Below are positions 18,633-27,805 of a stretch of 48,400 bases of DNA, piece by piece. A program made the translations under genes and the position numbers. This stretch comes from Lacrimispora sp. 210928-DFI.3.58 (lineage in GTDB: Bacteria; Bacillota; Clostridia; Lachnospirales; Lachnospiraceae). The notes below the pieces were generated by a model. The model was given only the letters and a program-made list of their open reading frames with translations, was not told where the DNA came from and did no database searches. Location: contig NZ_JAJCIC010000034.1 in the NCBI RefSeq assembly GCF_020554865.1, positions 1 to 48,400 of the forward strand, given 5' to 3'. How positions within the stretch are numbered: the stretch's first letter is position 1; each line of letters begins with the position of its first letter.

Positions 18633-18746
18633 CAGGAAAGCCAGGAGAGCCTGTCCGGCACGTCAAGGCCAACGCACTTATTTTTCCGCATGCTGCACCG
18701 CAGATTCCGGGCGGCAGGATGGCATGATAGAAAGGATGACAGAAAG

Positions 18747-19580
18747 ATGATACAGGATATTGCTCCCCATACATACGACCCCATGTACCACGATCAGACA
18801 CCGAAGGAGGAGGACTACCTCCTGCATTATGAATACAACAAGGTCATGCTCTTAAGAGAAGGAGATGGCTGCAGGCTTCCAACCTTCCGGGATCTGAGGG
18901 GGGAAGGTGATTTTGACCAGTCGGCTTATTATCTGTTCTCCATTGACAGCAGGGCTTATTTTCTGGTGACGGATATGAGCATGCCGGAGTTTGGCGGCTA
19001 TGTGATGGAGCCGCTGACGATTTTCAGAAGCTTTTCTCCCCTGCATCAGGCCTTTGCAGGGATCACCGGAAGCCAGATCTACCGCTGGAGACAGAGCCGC
19101 AGGTTCTGCGGCGGCTGCGGAAGGGAGATGGAGCCCAGCCATAAGGAGCGGGCCATGGTCTGCCCAGGCTGCGGGCAGACGGAGTATCCGAAGATCAGCC
19201 CGGCGGTCATTGTGGCGATCAGGAATAAGGACAAGCTCCTCATGTCCCGCTATGCCAGGGGAAGCTACCGCCGCTATGCCCTGATCGCAGGCTTTGTGGA
19301 GGTGGGAGAGACCTTTGAGGATTGTGTGCGCCGTGAGGTGATGGAGGAGGTTGGCTTAAAGGTCAAAAACATCCGCTACTACAAAAGCCAGCCCTGGGCC
19401 TTCTCTGACACGGAAATGATCGGCTTTACTGCGGACTTGGACGGTGATGACACCATACATCTGGAGGAGGAAGAGCTTTCAGAGGCCGGCTGGTACACGA
19501 GAGAGGAAGTGCCGGATTACGGACCTCTGATCAGTGTGGGCCATGAGATGATGAAGGCATTTAAGGATGGAAAAATATAG
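18747..19580 (+). CDS. nudC: NADH pyrophosphatase / NAD-RNA decapping Nudix hydrolase
   Basis: The 277-residue NudC-type enzyme hydrolyses NAD(H) to NMN(H) and AMP, and relatives remove NAD caps from RNA. A zinc ribbon is formed by C121-x2-C124 and C139-x2-C142. The Nudix box follows at about 182-204 (GFVEVGETFEDC then REVMEEVGL), and the NADH-specific SQPWAFS motif lies downstream. The frame is open from 18558, but the first 63 codons overlap the leader hairpin; ATG 18747 has AAAGGA upstream and gives a normal length. Confidence 0.93.
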   Translation: MIQDIAPHTYDPMYHDQTPKEEDYLLHYEYNKVMLLREGDGCRLPTFRDLRGEGDFDQSAYYLFSIDSRAYFLVTDMSMPEFGGYVMEPLTIFRSFSPLHQAFAGITGSQIYRWRQSRRFCGGCGREMEPSHKERAMVCPGCGQTEYPKISPAVIVAIRNKDKLLMSRYARGSYRRYALIAGFVEVGETFEDCVRREVMEEVGLKVKNIRYYKSQPWAFSDTEMIGFTADLDGDDTIHLEEEELSEAGWYTREEVPDYGPLISVGHEMMKAFKDGKI

Positions 19581-19610
19581 CATGATGGAAGGAAAGGACC
19601 ATAGAGTGAA

Positions 19611-20279
19611 ATGAAGCGGAAGAACTACATATTATTTGACCTGGACGGCACGCTGACCGACCCGAAGGAGGGCATTACAAAGTCGGTTCAGTATGCCTTA
19701 AGGCATTACGGGATCCAGGTGGAGGACCTTGACAGCCTGATCCCCTTTATCGGCCCGCCGCTGGTGGACAGCTACGAAAAATATTACCATTTTTCCCCGG
19801 AGCAGGCGCTGGAGGGAGTCTATATTTACAGGGAATATTTTAATGAAAGAGGCTGGCTGGAAAATAAGGAGTATGCAGGCATCAGGGAAATGCTTTCTGC
19901 CCTCAGGCTTGCCGGAAAAAAGCTTTATGTGGCAACCTCAAAGCCGGAGGTCTTTGCAAAGCGGATATTAGAGCATTTTCATATGACGGAGTATTTTGAT
20001 TCTATCGGCGGAGCCTCGGAGGATATCTCCAGGGTGAGGAAGGCAGATGTGATCCGCTACGTGCTGGAGAAGAACGGCATCCCACAGGATGAGGAGACCC
20101 TGGCATCTATTATCATGGTAGGAGACAGGGAACACGATGTGCTGGGCGCAAGGGAGTGCGGCATAGAGTGCGTGGGCGTCCTCTATGGATATGGATCCAG
20201 GGAGGAGATGGAGGCCTGCCGTGCTGGTTATATTGCAGAAAACGTGGAGGATTTAAGGGATCTTCTTCTGCGGGTATAG
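19611..20279 (+). CDS. HAD-superfamily hydrolase, phosphoglycolate phosphatase-like
   Basis: A 222-residue class IA HAD phosphatase. Motif I is ILFDLDGTLTDP with the nucleophile Asp, motif II is the Thr/Ser in VATSKPEVF, motif III includes Lys in the RVRKADVI region, and motif IV is IIMVGDREHDVLGA. The helical cap lies between about 15 and 80. The specific substrate cannot be fixed from sequence; Gph-like enzymes act on phosphoglycolate or other small phosphates. It lies 30 bases after nudC and is probably cotranscribed. Confidence 0.88.
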   Translation: MKRKNYILFDLDGTLTDPKEGITKSVQYALRHYGIQVEDLDSLIPFIGPPLVDSYEKYYHFSPEQALEGVYIYREYFNERGWLENKEYAGIREMLSALRLAGKKLYVATSKPEVFAKRILEHFHMTEYFDSIGGASEDISRVRKADVIRYVLEKNGIPQDEETLASIIMVGDREHDVLGARECGIECVGVLYGYGSREEMEACRAGYIAENVEDLRDLLLRV

Positions 20280-20299
20280 GGAACACCATAACTTAAACT

Positions 20300-20321
20300 C
20301 ATAATAACCATTCCTATTATG
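20300..20321 (+). promoter_or_regulatory. Predicted LysR-type activator box of ilvN
   Basis: An inverted repeat, CATAATA / TATTATG with an 8-base spacer, placed three bases upstream of the -35 element. A box identical at 17 of 22 positions sits at the same distance from the leuC promoter (23079-23100), next to a divergent lysR gene. Confidence 0.65.
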
Positions 20322-20324
20322 CAA

Positions 20325-20353
20325 TTGACAAATAGAATATTGGTTGCTATGAT
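20325..20353 (+). promoter_or_regulatory. Promoter of ilvN-ilvC
   Basis: TTGACA (20325-20330), 17 bases, TATGAT (20348-20353) with TGC just before it. Confidence 0.75.
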
Positions 20354-20383
20354 TAAGATTAATATATGAGAGGGTGAAGAGAT

Positions 20384-20887
20384 ATGGATGACAGAATTGT
20401 GTTATCATTGCTTGTAGACAATACTGCCGGTGTGCTGGCCCGTGTAGCCGGGCTGTTCAGCCGCCGCGGTTACAATATTGAGAGTCTGACCGTAGGTGTG
20501 ACTGCTGACCCGCGGTATTCCAGGATGACGGTGGTGTCCCTGGGAGACCAGACCGTACTGGAGCAGATCAAGAACCAGTTAAACAAGCTGGAGGATGTAA
20601 GGGATATCAAGGAGCTGCAGCCGGACCGCTCTGTTTACAGAGAGCTTATGATGATCAAGATCCGGGCAAATGCCAGCGCCCGCCAGGATGTGAGCGCGAT
20701 CTCCAACATTTTCCGTGCAACGATCGTAGATGTGGGCAAGGATTCCATGACCGTTATGCTGACAGGAGACCAGTCAAAGCTGGATGCCCTGATCAACCTG
20801 CTGGAGGATTATGAGATCCTGGAGCTGGCCCGCACAGGACTGACAGGCCTGGAGCGCGGATGCGAGGATGTCCGCTACCTGCCATAG
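20384..20887 (+). CDS. ilvN: Acetolactate synthase small (regulatory) subunit
   Basis: A 167-residue regulatory subunit with an N-terminal ACT domain (VLSLLVDNTAGVLARVAGLF, RRGYNIESLTVG) and a C-terminal domain typical of IlvN/IlvH. It binds valine and activates the catalytic subunit IlvB, which is not encoded nearby. AGGGTGAAGAG serves as RBS. It has its own promoter and predicted LysR box and lies 122 bases before ilvC. Confidence 0.95.
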   Translation: MDDRIVLSLLVDNTAGVLARVAGLFSRRGYNIESLTVGVTADPRYSRMTVVSLGDQTVLEQIKNQLNKLEDVRDIKELQPDRSVYRELMMIKIRANASARQDVSAISNIFRATIVDVGKDSMTVMLTGDQSKLDALINLLEDYEILELARTGLTGLERGCEDVRYLP

Positions 20888-20967
20888 GCTTTTGCAGAGC
20901 CGTATGAAAAAGCGCTTAAGGGGGCGGCCAGTGGCGGACTTGAGAGTCGTCGGTCTTGCCGTCTTAA

Positions 20968-22029
<1,062 letters not shown>

Positions 22030-22084
22030 ACGTTGGCAATGAGCAGTGCGGAATCGAGCGTGCACTGCGGAGCCGAAGATAGAG

Positions 22085-22133
22085 AAAAATCCCTGCGGAG
22101 GGCCAAGATCACCATTTCCGCAGGGATTTTTTG
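22085..22133. terminator. Bidirectional terminator between ilvC and lysR
   Basis: AAAAATCCCTGCGGA (22085-22099) pairs perfectly with TCCGCAGGGATTTTT (22117-22131). There is a T-run on the plus strand and an A-run at the left arm, so it can serve both convergent genes. A smaller GCAGTGC/GCACTGC hairpin precedes it at about 22043-22069. Confidence 0.9.
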
Positions 22134-22165
22134 TCTCACTCATCTCTCCAAAAAATGGACAGCTG

Positions 22166-23047
22166 CTAATACAAAAACTCCAAAAAAGTTTTCAAAGCCA
22201 AAGCCTGGTTTGCAGGATGATAGGCAAAGCCGATGGTCCTGCGGTGGATGGGGATCTCCAAAGGGATTTCGATCAATGTCCGGTTGTCCAGCTCCTTCTG
22301 TACCAGCTCCTTGATAACACAGGCAACCCCCAGGCCGATCTTGGCAAACTCGATCAGCAGGTCCATGGTGGTGACCTCCAGGATCTGGTGGGGATAGATG
22401 TTGTTCCCAGCCATGTACTCGTCCACATGGTGGCGCGTCATATTGCTGGTATCGAGAAGCATGATGTTCCCCGTCTCAAAGAGATTGGTATCCCGCCCTT
22501 CCCGCAGGTAAAGATTTTCCAGGTAGGTGGGAGTGGTGACAAAGATATCCTGTATGTCCATCACCGGGATAAAGGAGAGATCCTTGCGCAAAGAGGGCTC
22601 TGCCACAAGTCCAAGATCCAGTTTCTGCTGCTCTAAGCGGGACAAGGTCTGGGCAGTGGCCTGGCTTTCGATGGTGACTCTCATATGGGGATACTGGTCA
22701 ATAAAGGTTTTCAGATAGGGAAGCAGGATATACTTGCAGAGGGTATTGCTGACCCCGATGCGGAGGTGTCCGATGTCAAACTCCTGGATGCGCTTTAATT
22801 CCTGCTCTCCCCGGCTTAAGGCGTCAAAGGCCTCCCTGGTATGCTCAAAGAGGATCTCCCCCTCGGCAGTCAGCTGCACGCCTCTGGAGCTGCGGGTAAA
22901 AAGAGAGAGCCCCAGGCTGTCCTCCAGCTTGCTGATAGCCTTGCTGATAGCCGGCTGGCTGATGTAAAGCTCCTTTGCAGCTTTGGAAATGTTTCCGGCC
23001 TTTGCCACCTCGTAAAAAATCTTATATTGCGACAGATTCTGCTCCAT
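22166..23047 (-). CDS. LysR-family regulator divergent from leuC
   Basis: A 293-residue LysR-type regulator: winged HTH at about 3-60 (IFYEVAKAGNISKAAKELYI, then SQPAISKAISKLEDSLG), linker helix, then a periplasmic-binding-like effector domain. It is transcribed divergently from leuC. The intervening region contains a 22-bp box that also occurs at the ilvN promoter, so it probably activates both leuCD and ilvNC. The effector is unknown; alpha-isopropylmalate, as for LeuO/IlvY-type systems, is one possibility. Confidence 0.9.
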   Translation of the reverse strand: MEQNLSQYKIFYEVAKAGNISKAAKELYISQPAISKAISKLEDSLGLSLFTRSSRGVQLTAEGEILFEHTREAFDALSRGEQELKRIQEFDIGHLRIGVSNTLCKYILLPYLKTFIDQYPHMRVTIESQATAQTLSRLEQQKLDLGLVAEPSLRKDLSFIPVMDIQDIFVTTPTYLENLYLREGRDTNLFETGNIMLLDTSNMTRHHVDEYMAGNNIYPHQILEVTTMDLLIEFAKIGLGVACVIKELVQKELDNRTLIEIPLEIPIHRRTIGFAYHPANQALALKTFLEFLY

Positions 23048-23078
23048 AAAAATCCCCCTACATGATATAACAATTATT

Positions 23079-23100
23079 CATATATCCCATTCATATTATG
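23079..23100 (+). promoter_or_regulatory. Predicted LysR box in the lysR-leuC divergent region
   Basis: It reads CATA...CCATTC...TATTATG and matches the box at 20300-20321 in 17 of 22 positions, ending three bases before the weak leuC -35 element. Confidence 0.65.
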
Positions 23101-23103
23101 TAT

Positions 23104-23132
23104 TTTTATTATAACAGTACATATGCTAAAAT
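23104..23132 (+). promoter_or_regulatory. Promoter of leuC, likely activator-dependent
   Basis: A poor -35 (TTTTAT, 23104-23109), 17 bases, then TAAAAT (23127-23132) with TGC before it. The weak -35 next to a LysR box fits an activated promoter. Confidence 0.5.
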
Positions 23133-23223
23133 GTAAAGCACAGATGAGAGAAATCCAGACAGAATTAATTTTATGAAGAAAAGGGCGAAAAAAAGCCCGG
23201 AAAATAGAAGGAGGAAATACATT

Positions 23224-24486
23224 ATGGGAATGACCATGAGCCAGAAAATATTGGCTGCCCATGCAGGACTTGCAGAAGTAAAGGCAGGACAGCTGATCGA
23301 GGCGAATTTGGACTTAGTGCTGGGAAATGATATCACATCTCCCGTTGCGATCAAAGAGATGAAGAAAATGGACAGGAAGACCGTATTTGACAAGGAAAAG
23401 ATCGCCCTTGTCATGGACCATTTTATCCCTAATAAGGATATCAAGTCCGCAGAGAACTGCAAATGCTGCCGTGATTTTGCCTGTTCCCATGAGATCAGCA
23501 ATTATTTTGACGTAGGTGAGATGGGCATTGAGCACGCGCTGCTGCCGGAAAAAGGCCTGGTAGTGGCAGGCGATGCTGTGATCGGGGCAGACTCCCACAC
23601 CTGTACATACGGAGCGTTAGGCGCATTTTCCACCGGCGTTGGAAGCACGGATATGGCAGCAGGCATGGTGACGGGCAAGGCCTGGTTCAAGGTGCCTTCC
23701 GCCATCAAATTTGAGTTAGTAGGAAAGCCCTCCAAATGGGTCAGCGGCAAGGATGTGATCCTGCACATCATCGGCATGATCGGTGTGGACGGCGCGCTGT
23801 ACCGCTCCATGGAGTTTACGGGAGAGGGCATTAAGAACCTGACCATGGACGACCGTTTTACCATCTGCAACATGGCAATTGAGGCAGGCGGAAAGAACGG
23901 CATCTTCCCGGTGGATGAGGCTGCAAAGGAATATATGAGGGAGCACTCCAAACGCGAGTTTACCGTATACGAGGCAGATGAGGATGCGGAGTATGACGAG
24001 ACCTATGTGATCGATCTGTCCGAGCTGAAGCCGACCGTATCCTTCCCGCATCTTCCCTCCAATACAAGAACCATCGACAAGGTGGGAGACGTGAAGATCC
24101 ACCAGGCGGTGATCGGCTCCTGCACCAACGGACGTATTGACGATATGAGGATCGCGGCTGAGATCTTAAAGGGACGCAAGGTGGCAAAGGGCGTGCGCTG
24201 CATCGTGATCCCTGCTACCCAGGCCATTTACCTTCAGTGCATCAGGGAAGGACTTTTAGAGATCTTTATCGAGGCAGGCGCAGTGGTGAGCACACCCACC
24301 TGCGGACCATGCCTGGGCGGATACATGGGCATCCTGGCAGAGGGCGAGAGATGCATTTCCACCACCAACCGTAACTTTGTAGGGCGTATGGGCCATGTGA
24401 ATTCTGAGGTATATCTTGCAAGCCCTGCAGTTGCCGCAGCCAGCGCAGTGACAGGAAAGATCTCCTGCCCATGCGAGCTGGACTAA
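23224..24486 (+). CDS. leuC: 3-isopropylmalate dehydratase large subunit
   Basis: The 420-residue large subunit isomerises 2-isopropylmalate to 3-isopropylmalate in leucine synthesis. Cysteines for the [4Fe-4S] cluster are seen in IGSCTNGR and [30 protein letters not shown] is also diagnostic. The short, clostridial-type LeuC is of homoaconitase-like length. ATG 23224 ([15 protein letters not shown]) follows GAAGGAGG; the upstream extension to 23173 is not needed. The stop TAA coincides with the first bases of a repeat A copy that separates leuC from leuD. Confidence 0.96.
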   Translation: MGMTMSQKILAAHAGLAEVKAGQLIEANLDLVLGNDITSPVAIKEMKKMDRKTVFDKEKIALVMDHFIPNKDIKSAENCKCCRDFACSHEISNYFDVGEMGIEHALLPEKGLVVAGDAVIGADSHTCTYGALGAFSTGVGSTDMAAGMVTGKAWFKVPSAIKFELVGKPSKWVSGKDVILHIIGMIGVDGALYRSMEFTGEGIKNLTMDDRFTICNMAIEAGGKNGIFPVDEAAKEYMREHSKREFTVYEADEDAEYDETYVIDLSELKPTVSFPHLPSNTRTIDKVGDVKIHQAVIGSCTNGRIDDMRIAAEILKGRKVAKGVRCIVIPATQAIYLQCIREGLLEIFIEAGAVVSTPTCGPCLGGYMGILAEGERCISTTNRNFVGRMGHVNSEVYLASPAVAAASAVTGKISCPCELD

Positions 24487-24677
24487 ACCTGCATGCGCCC
24501 GGCGGGCGCATTGGGAATACCTGAACTTAGTGCCGCCTATCCGGCGGCAGGACTTTTATAGTAAACCTGCATGCGTCCAGCGGGCGAACGCGCCACCGTA
24601 CCGGGAAAGTCTGGTGGACGCATTGGGAATACCTGAACTTAGTGCCGCCTATCCGGCGGCGGAATTTTCATAGTAAA
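24484..24677 (+). repeat. Repeat family A, tandem copies A3a (shortened) and A3b
   Basis: A3a (24484-24565) keeps the outer stem as ATGCGCCC/GGGCGCAT but has lost the material between the arms. A3b (24559-24677) is full length with stem ATGCGTCCA/TGGACGCAT. Both carry the GCCGCC-TATCC-GGCGGC hairpin, and they share a TAGTAAA junction. The tandem lies between leuC and leuD, ending 16 bases before the leuD start. Confidence 0.9.
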
Positions 24678-24693
24678 GGAAGGAGAGAAGAAA

Positions 24694-25191
24694 ATGAAAG
24701 CATGCGGACGTGTTTTTAAATATGGCGATAATGTAGATACGGATGTCATCATCCCGGCGCGCCACCTCAACATGACAAGCGGAGAAGAACTGGCAAAGCA
24801 CTGTATGGAAGACATTGATAAGGAATTTGTGAACAAGGTGCAGAAGGGGGATATCATCGTTGCCAACAAGAACTTTGGCTGCGGTTCCTCCCGTGAGCAC
24901 GCACCCCTTGCCATCAAATGCGCAGGGATCAGCTGCGTGATCGCAGAGACCTTTGCAAGGATTTTTTACCGCAATGCCATCAATATCGGCCTTCCCATTG
25001 TGGAGTGCGTGGAAGCAGCAAGGGCCATTGAAGCCGGAGATGAGGTGGAAGTGGACTTTGACAGCGGAGTGATCACCAACAAGACAAAGGGCGAGAGCTA
25101 TCAGGGACAGTCCTTCCCGCCATTTATGCAGAAGATCATCACAGCCGGCGGACTGGTGAATTATATTAATGAAAATCCTGTGCAAGCTTGA
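24694..25191 (+). CDS. leuD: 3-isopropylmalate dehydratase small subunit
   Basis: The 165-residue swivel-domain partner of LeuC. Family motifs are [16 protein letters not shown] near residue 10 and [16 protein letters not shown] in the centre. AAGGAGAG precedes ATG 24694. It should be cotranscribed with leuC despite the 207-base repeat-filled gap. Its last 26 bases overlap the 3' end of the convergent LysR gene. leuA and leuB are not in the window. Confidence 0.96.
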   Translation: MKACGRVFKYGDNVDTDVIIPARHLNMTSGEELAKHCMEDIDKEFVNKVQKGDIIVANKNFGCGSSREHAPLAIKCAGISCVIAETFARIFYRNAINIGLPIVECVEAARAIEAGDEVEVDFDSGVITNKTKGESYQGQSFPPFMQKIITAGGLVNYINENPVQA

Positions 25192-26047
25192 AAAAGGCTG
25201 CCATTTCCCTGGTTACCCATTTATCCTTGTGGTATACGATCTGCCTCCAGATATGCAGATGGAAATCCACTACCGGAAGGGCGGAAAGCCGCCCTTCCAG
25301 TATATCCTGTCGGATGGTGAACTCCGGCAGGAAGGAAACACCCAGGCCGCTGCGCAGCAGATTAATGATAAAATCTGTGTTGCCGATCTCAAGAAAGGGC
25401 TTGATCTCCTGCCCGTGAGCTGCCAGATACTGGTCTAAAATGAACCGGTAGCTGGCATTTTTTTCTGTCAGGATAAATGGTTCTGTGATGACCTCCTGAA
25501 GCCTTAAGTCCCCGCGCTTTGTATAGGGATGTTCCGGAGCTGTGACAAATACCACCTCCTCCTGCTTTTCCAGAACCTTTACCCATTTGCTGTCGTACAT
25601 GCGCTTGTCCAGGAAATATACGATGTCAATGGCATTGCTGTTCATCATATCCAGCAGGGCTCCGGGAGAATCCGTGATGATGCTGACGTTGACCTTCGGA
25701 TAGAGTCTGTGATATTCCATGAGAAGGGGAGGAAAAATAGATGCACAGACGGACTCGATGGCCCCCAGGCACAGACGTCCCGTCAGCTCAGAGGTGCCGG
25801 CCACAGCGTCCTTTGCCCTGGCAATATCCCTTATGACCGCAGAGGCATATTCGTAGAAGACGGTTCCATGGTGGGTAAGGGTAGTCTGCTTGCCGATACG
25901 GTCAAAGAGATGGACGCCCAGCTCATTTTCCAGCTGCTTGATCTGGATCGTGACAGCGGCCTGGGAGTAGCCCAGCTGGTTTGCTGCCTTGGAAAAGCTT
26001 TTTAACTGTGCAACCTGAAGAAAGGTGGAGATTTCGCGAAGTTCCAT
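25166..26047 (-). CDS. LysR-family regulator (CysB/CynR type) divergent from the cysteine desulfidase-like gene
   Basis: A 293-residue LysR-type regulator. Its winged HTH lies at about 1-60 ([39 protein letters not shown]), followed by an effector domain. It is divergent from the cyuA-like gene (151-base gap), and such a pairing often means direct control of the neighbour. Its end overlaps leuD tail to tail by 26 bases. The effector is not known. Confidence 0.9.
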   Translation of the reverse strand: MELREISTFLQVAQLKSFSKAANQLGYSQAAVTIQIKQLENELGVHLFDRIGKQTTLTHHGTVFYEYASAVIRDIARAKDAVAGTSELTGRLCLGAIESVCASIFPPLLMEYHRLYPKVNVSIITDSPGALLDMMNSNAIDIVYFLDKRMYDSKWVKVLEKQEEVVFVTAPEHPYTKRGDLRLQEVITEPFILTEKNASYRFILDQYLAAHGQEIKPFLEIGNTDFIINLLRSGLGVSFLPEFTIRQDILEGRLSALPVVDFHLHIWRQIVYHKDKWVTREMAAFFKLAQDFH

Positions 26048-26095
26048 AAGTTCCTCCTATAAAAATTTTTAAAGTATATCATAAAAACGTTAAAT

Positions 26096-26124
26096 TTTAC
26101 ATTCATGTATATTTATGGTACAGT
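26096..26124 (+). promoter_or_regulatory. Promoter of the cysteine desulfidase-like gene
   Basis: TTTACA (26096-26101), 17 bases, TACAGT (26119-26124) with TGG before it. Confidence 0.6.
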
Positions 26125-26198
26125 ATGGATAAAGAGAAATCAAGTGATTTCAAGAGCATTTTCCAGAAAAAACGAGCGAGAAAGGAAAAAGTGGAGCT

Positions 26199-27476
26199 AT
26201 GGAGAAGTCAGATGTAAGGTACAACGCGTATATCGACATTTTAAAGGAGGAGCTGGTGCCGGCTATGGGATGTACGGAGCCCATCGCCCTTGCCTATGCA
26301 GCTGCAATGGCAAGACGGGTACTGGGGCAGGTGCCGGAGAAGGTAGTGATCGGGGCAAGCGGAAGTATTATCAAGAACGTGAAATCTGTTATTGTTCCCA
26401 ACACAGACCATTTAAAGGGTATATCGGCAGCTGCAGCCGCAGGCATCATTGCAGGAGATCCTGACAAGGAGCTGGAGGTCATTGCACAGGTGACACCGGA
26501 GCAGATCGCAGGGATGAAGGCATTCCTGGAGCAGGCCGAGATCGAGGTAGAGCACGTGGACAATGGGATCACCTTTGACATCATTGTGACTCTTTACAAG
26601 GGCGAGTCCTACGCAAAGGTCCGCATTGCCAATTACCACACCAATATTGTTCTGATCGAAAAGGACGGCAAGATCCTGGAGGAGACAGAAGTACAGGGCG
26701 AGACAGAGGAAGGCCTTACAGACAGAAGCCTGCTCAGCATGGAGGGTATCTGGGACTTCATCAACTCCGTGGACGTGGAGGATATCAAGGAAGTTCTTGA
26801 CCGTCAGATTTCCTATAATATGGCAATTGCAGAGGAAGGCATCCGCGGCGATTACGGCGCAAACATCGGCTCCGTGCTTCTGGACATGGAGGGAGATAAT
26901 GTGCGTGTAAGGGCAAAGGCTATGGCTGCTGCCGGCTCTGATGCGAGAATGAACGGCTGCGAGCTTCCTGTTATTATCAATTCCGGAAGCGGAAACCAGG
27001 GTATTACTGCTTCTGTTCCGGTTATCGTATATGCAAAGGAGTTAAAGGTCAGCGACGAGAAAATGTACCGCGCCCTGGCGCTGTCCAACCTGACAGCCAT
27101 CCACCAGAAGACCCCCATCGGCAGACTGTCTGCATACTGCGGTGCAGTAAGCGCCGGAGCCGGAGCAGGCGTTGGTATTGCTTATCTGAACGGCGGCGGC
27201 TATGCTGAGATCACCCACACCGTAGTGAACGCCCTTGCCATTGTATCCGGCATCATCTGTGACGGCGCAAAGGCATCCTGTGCAGCAAAGATCGCTTCCG
27301 CTGTAGAGGCAGGTATCCTGGGCTACAACATGTATGTGAGAGGGCAGCAGTTCCGCGGCGGCGACGGCATTGTCATGAAGGGCGTGGAGGCTACTCTGAA
27401 GAATGTAGGGCGTCTCGGCAAAGAGGGTATGAAAGAGACGAACGAAGAGATCATTAAGATGATGATCGGAGAATAA
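26199..27476 (+). CDS. cyuA: L-cysteine desulfidase / CyuA family (UPF0597) Fe-S enzyme
   Basis: A 425-residue enzyme of the family that includes Methanocaldococcus L-cysteine desulfidase and E. coli CyuA (YhaM), which breaks down cysteine to pyruvate, ammonia and sulfide. The N-terminal VPAMGCTEPIALAYAAA contains C25. C314 (AYCGAV), C354 and C361 (GIICDGAKASC) keep the 40- and 7-residue spacing that I recall for the proposed cluster ligands of the archaeal enzyme. The alternative name, L-serine dehydratase alpha-like, reflects distant homology. It has its own promoter and a divergent LysR gene. Confidence 0.85.
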   Translation: MEKSDVRYNAYIDILKEELVPAMGCTEPIALAYAAAMARRVLGQVPEKVVIGASGSIIKNVKSVIVPNTDHLKGISAAAAAGIIAGDPDKELEVIAQVTPEQIAGMKAFLEQAEIEVEHVDNGITFDIIVTLYKGESYAKVRIANYHTNIVLIEKDGKILEETEVQGETEEGLTDRSLLSMEGIWDFINSVDVEDIKEVLDRQISYNMAIAEEGIRGDYGANIGSVLLDMEGDNVRVRAKAMAAAGSDARMNGCELPVIINSGSGNQGITASVPVIVYAKELKVSDEKMYRALALSNLTAIHQKTPIGRLSAYCGAVSAGAGAGVGIAYLNGGGYAEITHTVVNALAIVSGIICDGAKASCAAKIASAVEAGILGYNMYVRGQQFRGGDGIVMKGVEATLKNVGRLGKEGMKETNEEIIKMMIGE

Positions 27477-27511
27477 GAGGTTAAGAACCTGATTTTGTGA
27501 AGGGTTGAGGG

Positions 27512-27545
27512 AAAACAGTCCGGCGTGAATGCCGGGCTGTTTTGT
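27512..27545 (+). terminator. Terminator after the cyuA-like gene
   Basis: AACAGTCCGGC pairs with GCCGGGCTGTT across a 6-base loop and is followed by TTTGTTG. Confidence 0.85.
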
Positions 27546-27572
27546 TGCGTGGAAACTTAAGTGCGGCATAGC

Positions 27573-27602
27573 TTGCAATGAGCGGAAAAAGGGGAGTATA
27601 AT
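27573..27602 (+). promoter_or_regulatory. Promoter of hydF
   Basis: TTGCAA (27573-27578), 18 bases, TATAAT (27597-27602). Repeat B2 begins 20 bases after the -10 and so forms most of the leader. Confidence 0.55.
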
Positions 27603-27622
27603 AAGATCAGCAATCATACAAG

Positions 27623-27781
27623 GTACTCTCGGAATCTCTCCTGCACTCGCTTTTGCGGCTGATTTTCCGCCGGCCGTACCCAAATTTCATCAACGTACGC
27701 GCCGCGTACGCCTCAAAAATTTGGGCACAGCTGACAAAAGATCATCTCACAAAACCGAGCACAAAGAGACTCCGAGAGTAC
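27623..27781 (-). repeat. Repeat family B, copy B2 (159 bp)
   Basis: Bounded by GTACTCTCGG and CCGAGAGTAC. Its reverse complement aligns with B1 (1827-1974), with about 11 extra bases in the centre where CGTACGC and GCGTACG make an additional palindrome. It ends 24 bases before the hydF start. Confidence 0.85.
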
Positions 27782-27805
27782 ATTACAGCGAAAGGGAGGA
27801 TCAAC

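Noticed and set aside
20281..20383. A T-box or leucine/valine attenuator in front of ilvN.
   Set aside because: The promoter -10 lies only 31 bases before the start codon, leaving no room for a T-box. No T-box sequence or leader peptide was seen; the LysR box explains control better.
22046..22636. A 196-residue plus-strand frame opposite the lysR gene and through the terminator.
   Set aside because: It starts in the ilvC terminator and is antisense to the conserved LysR effector domain; no supporting signal.
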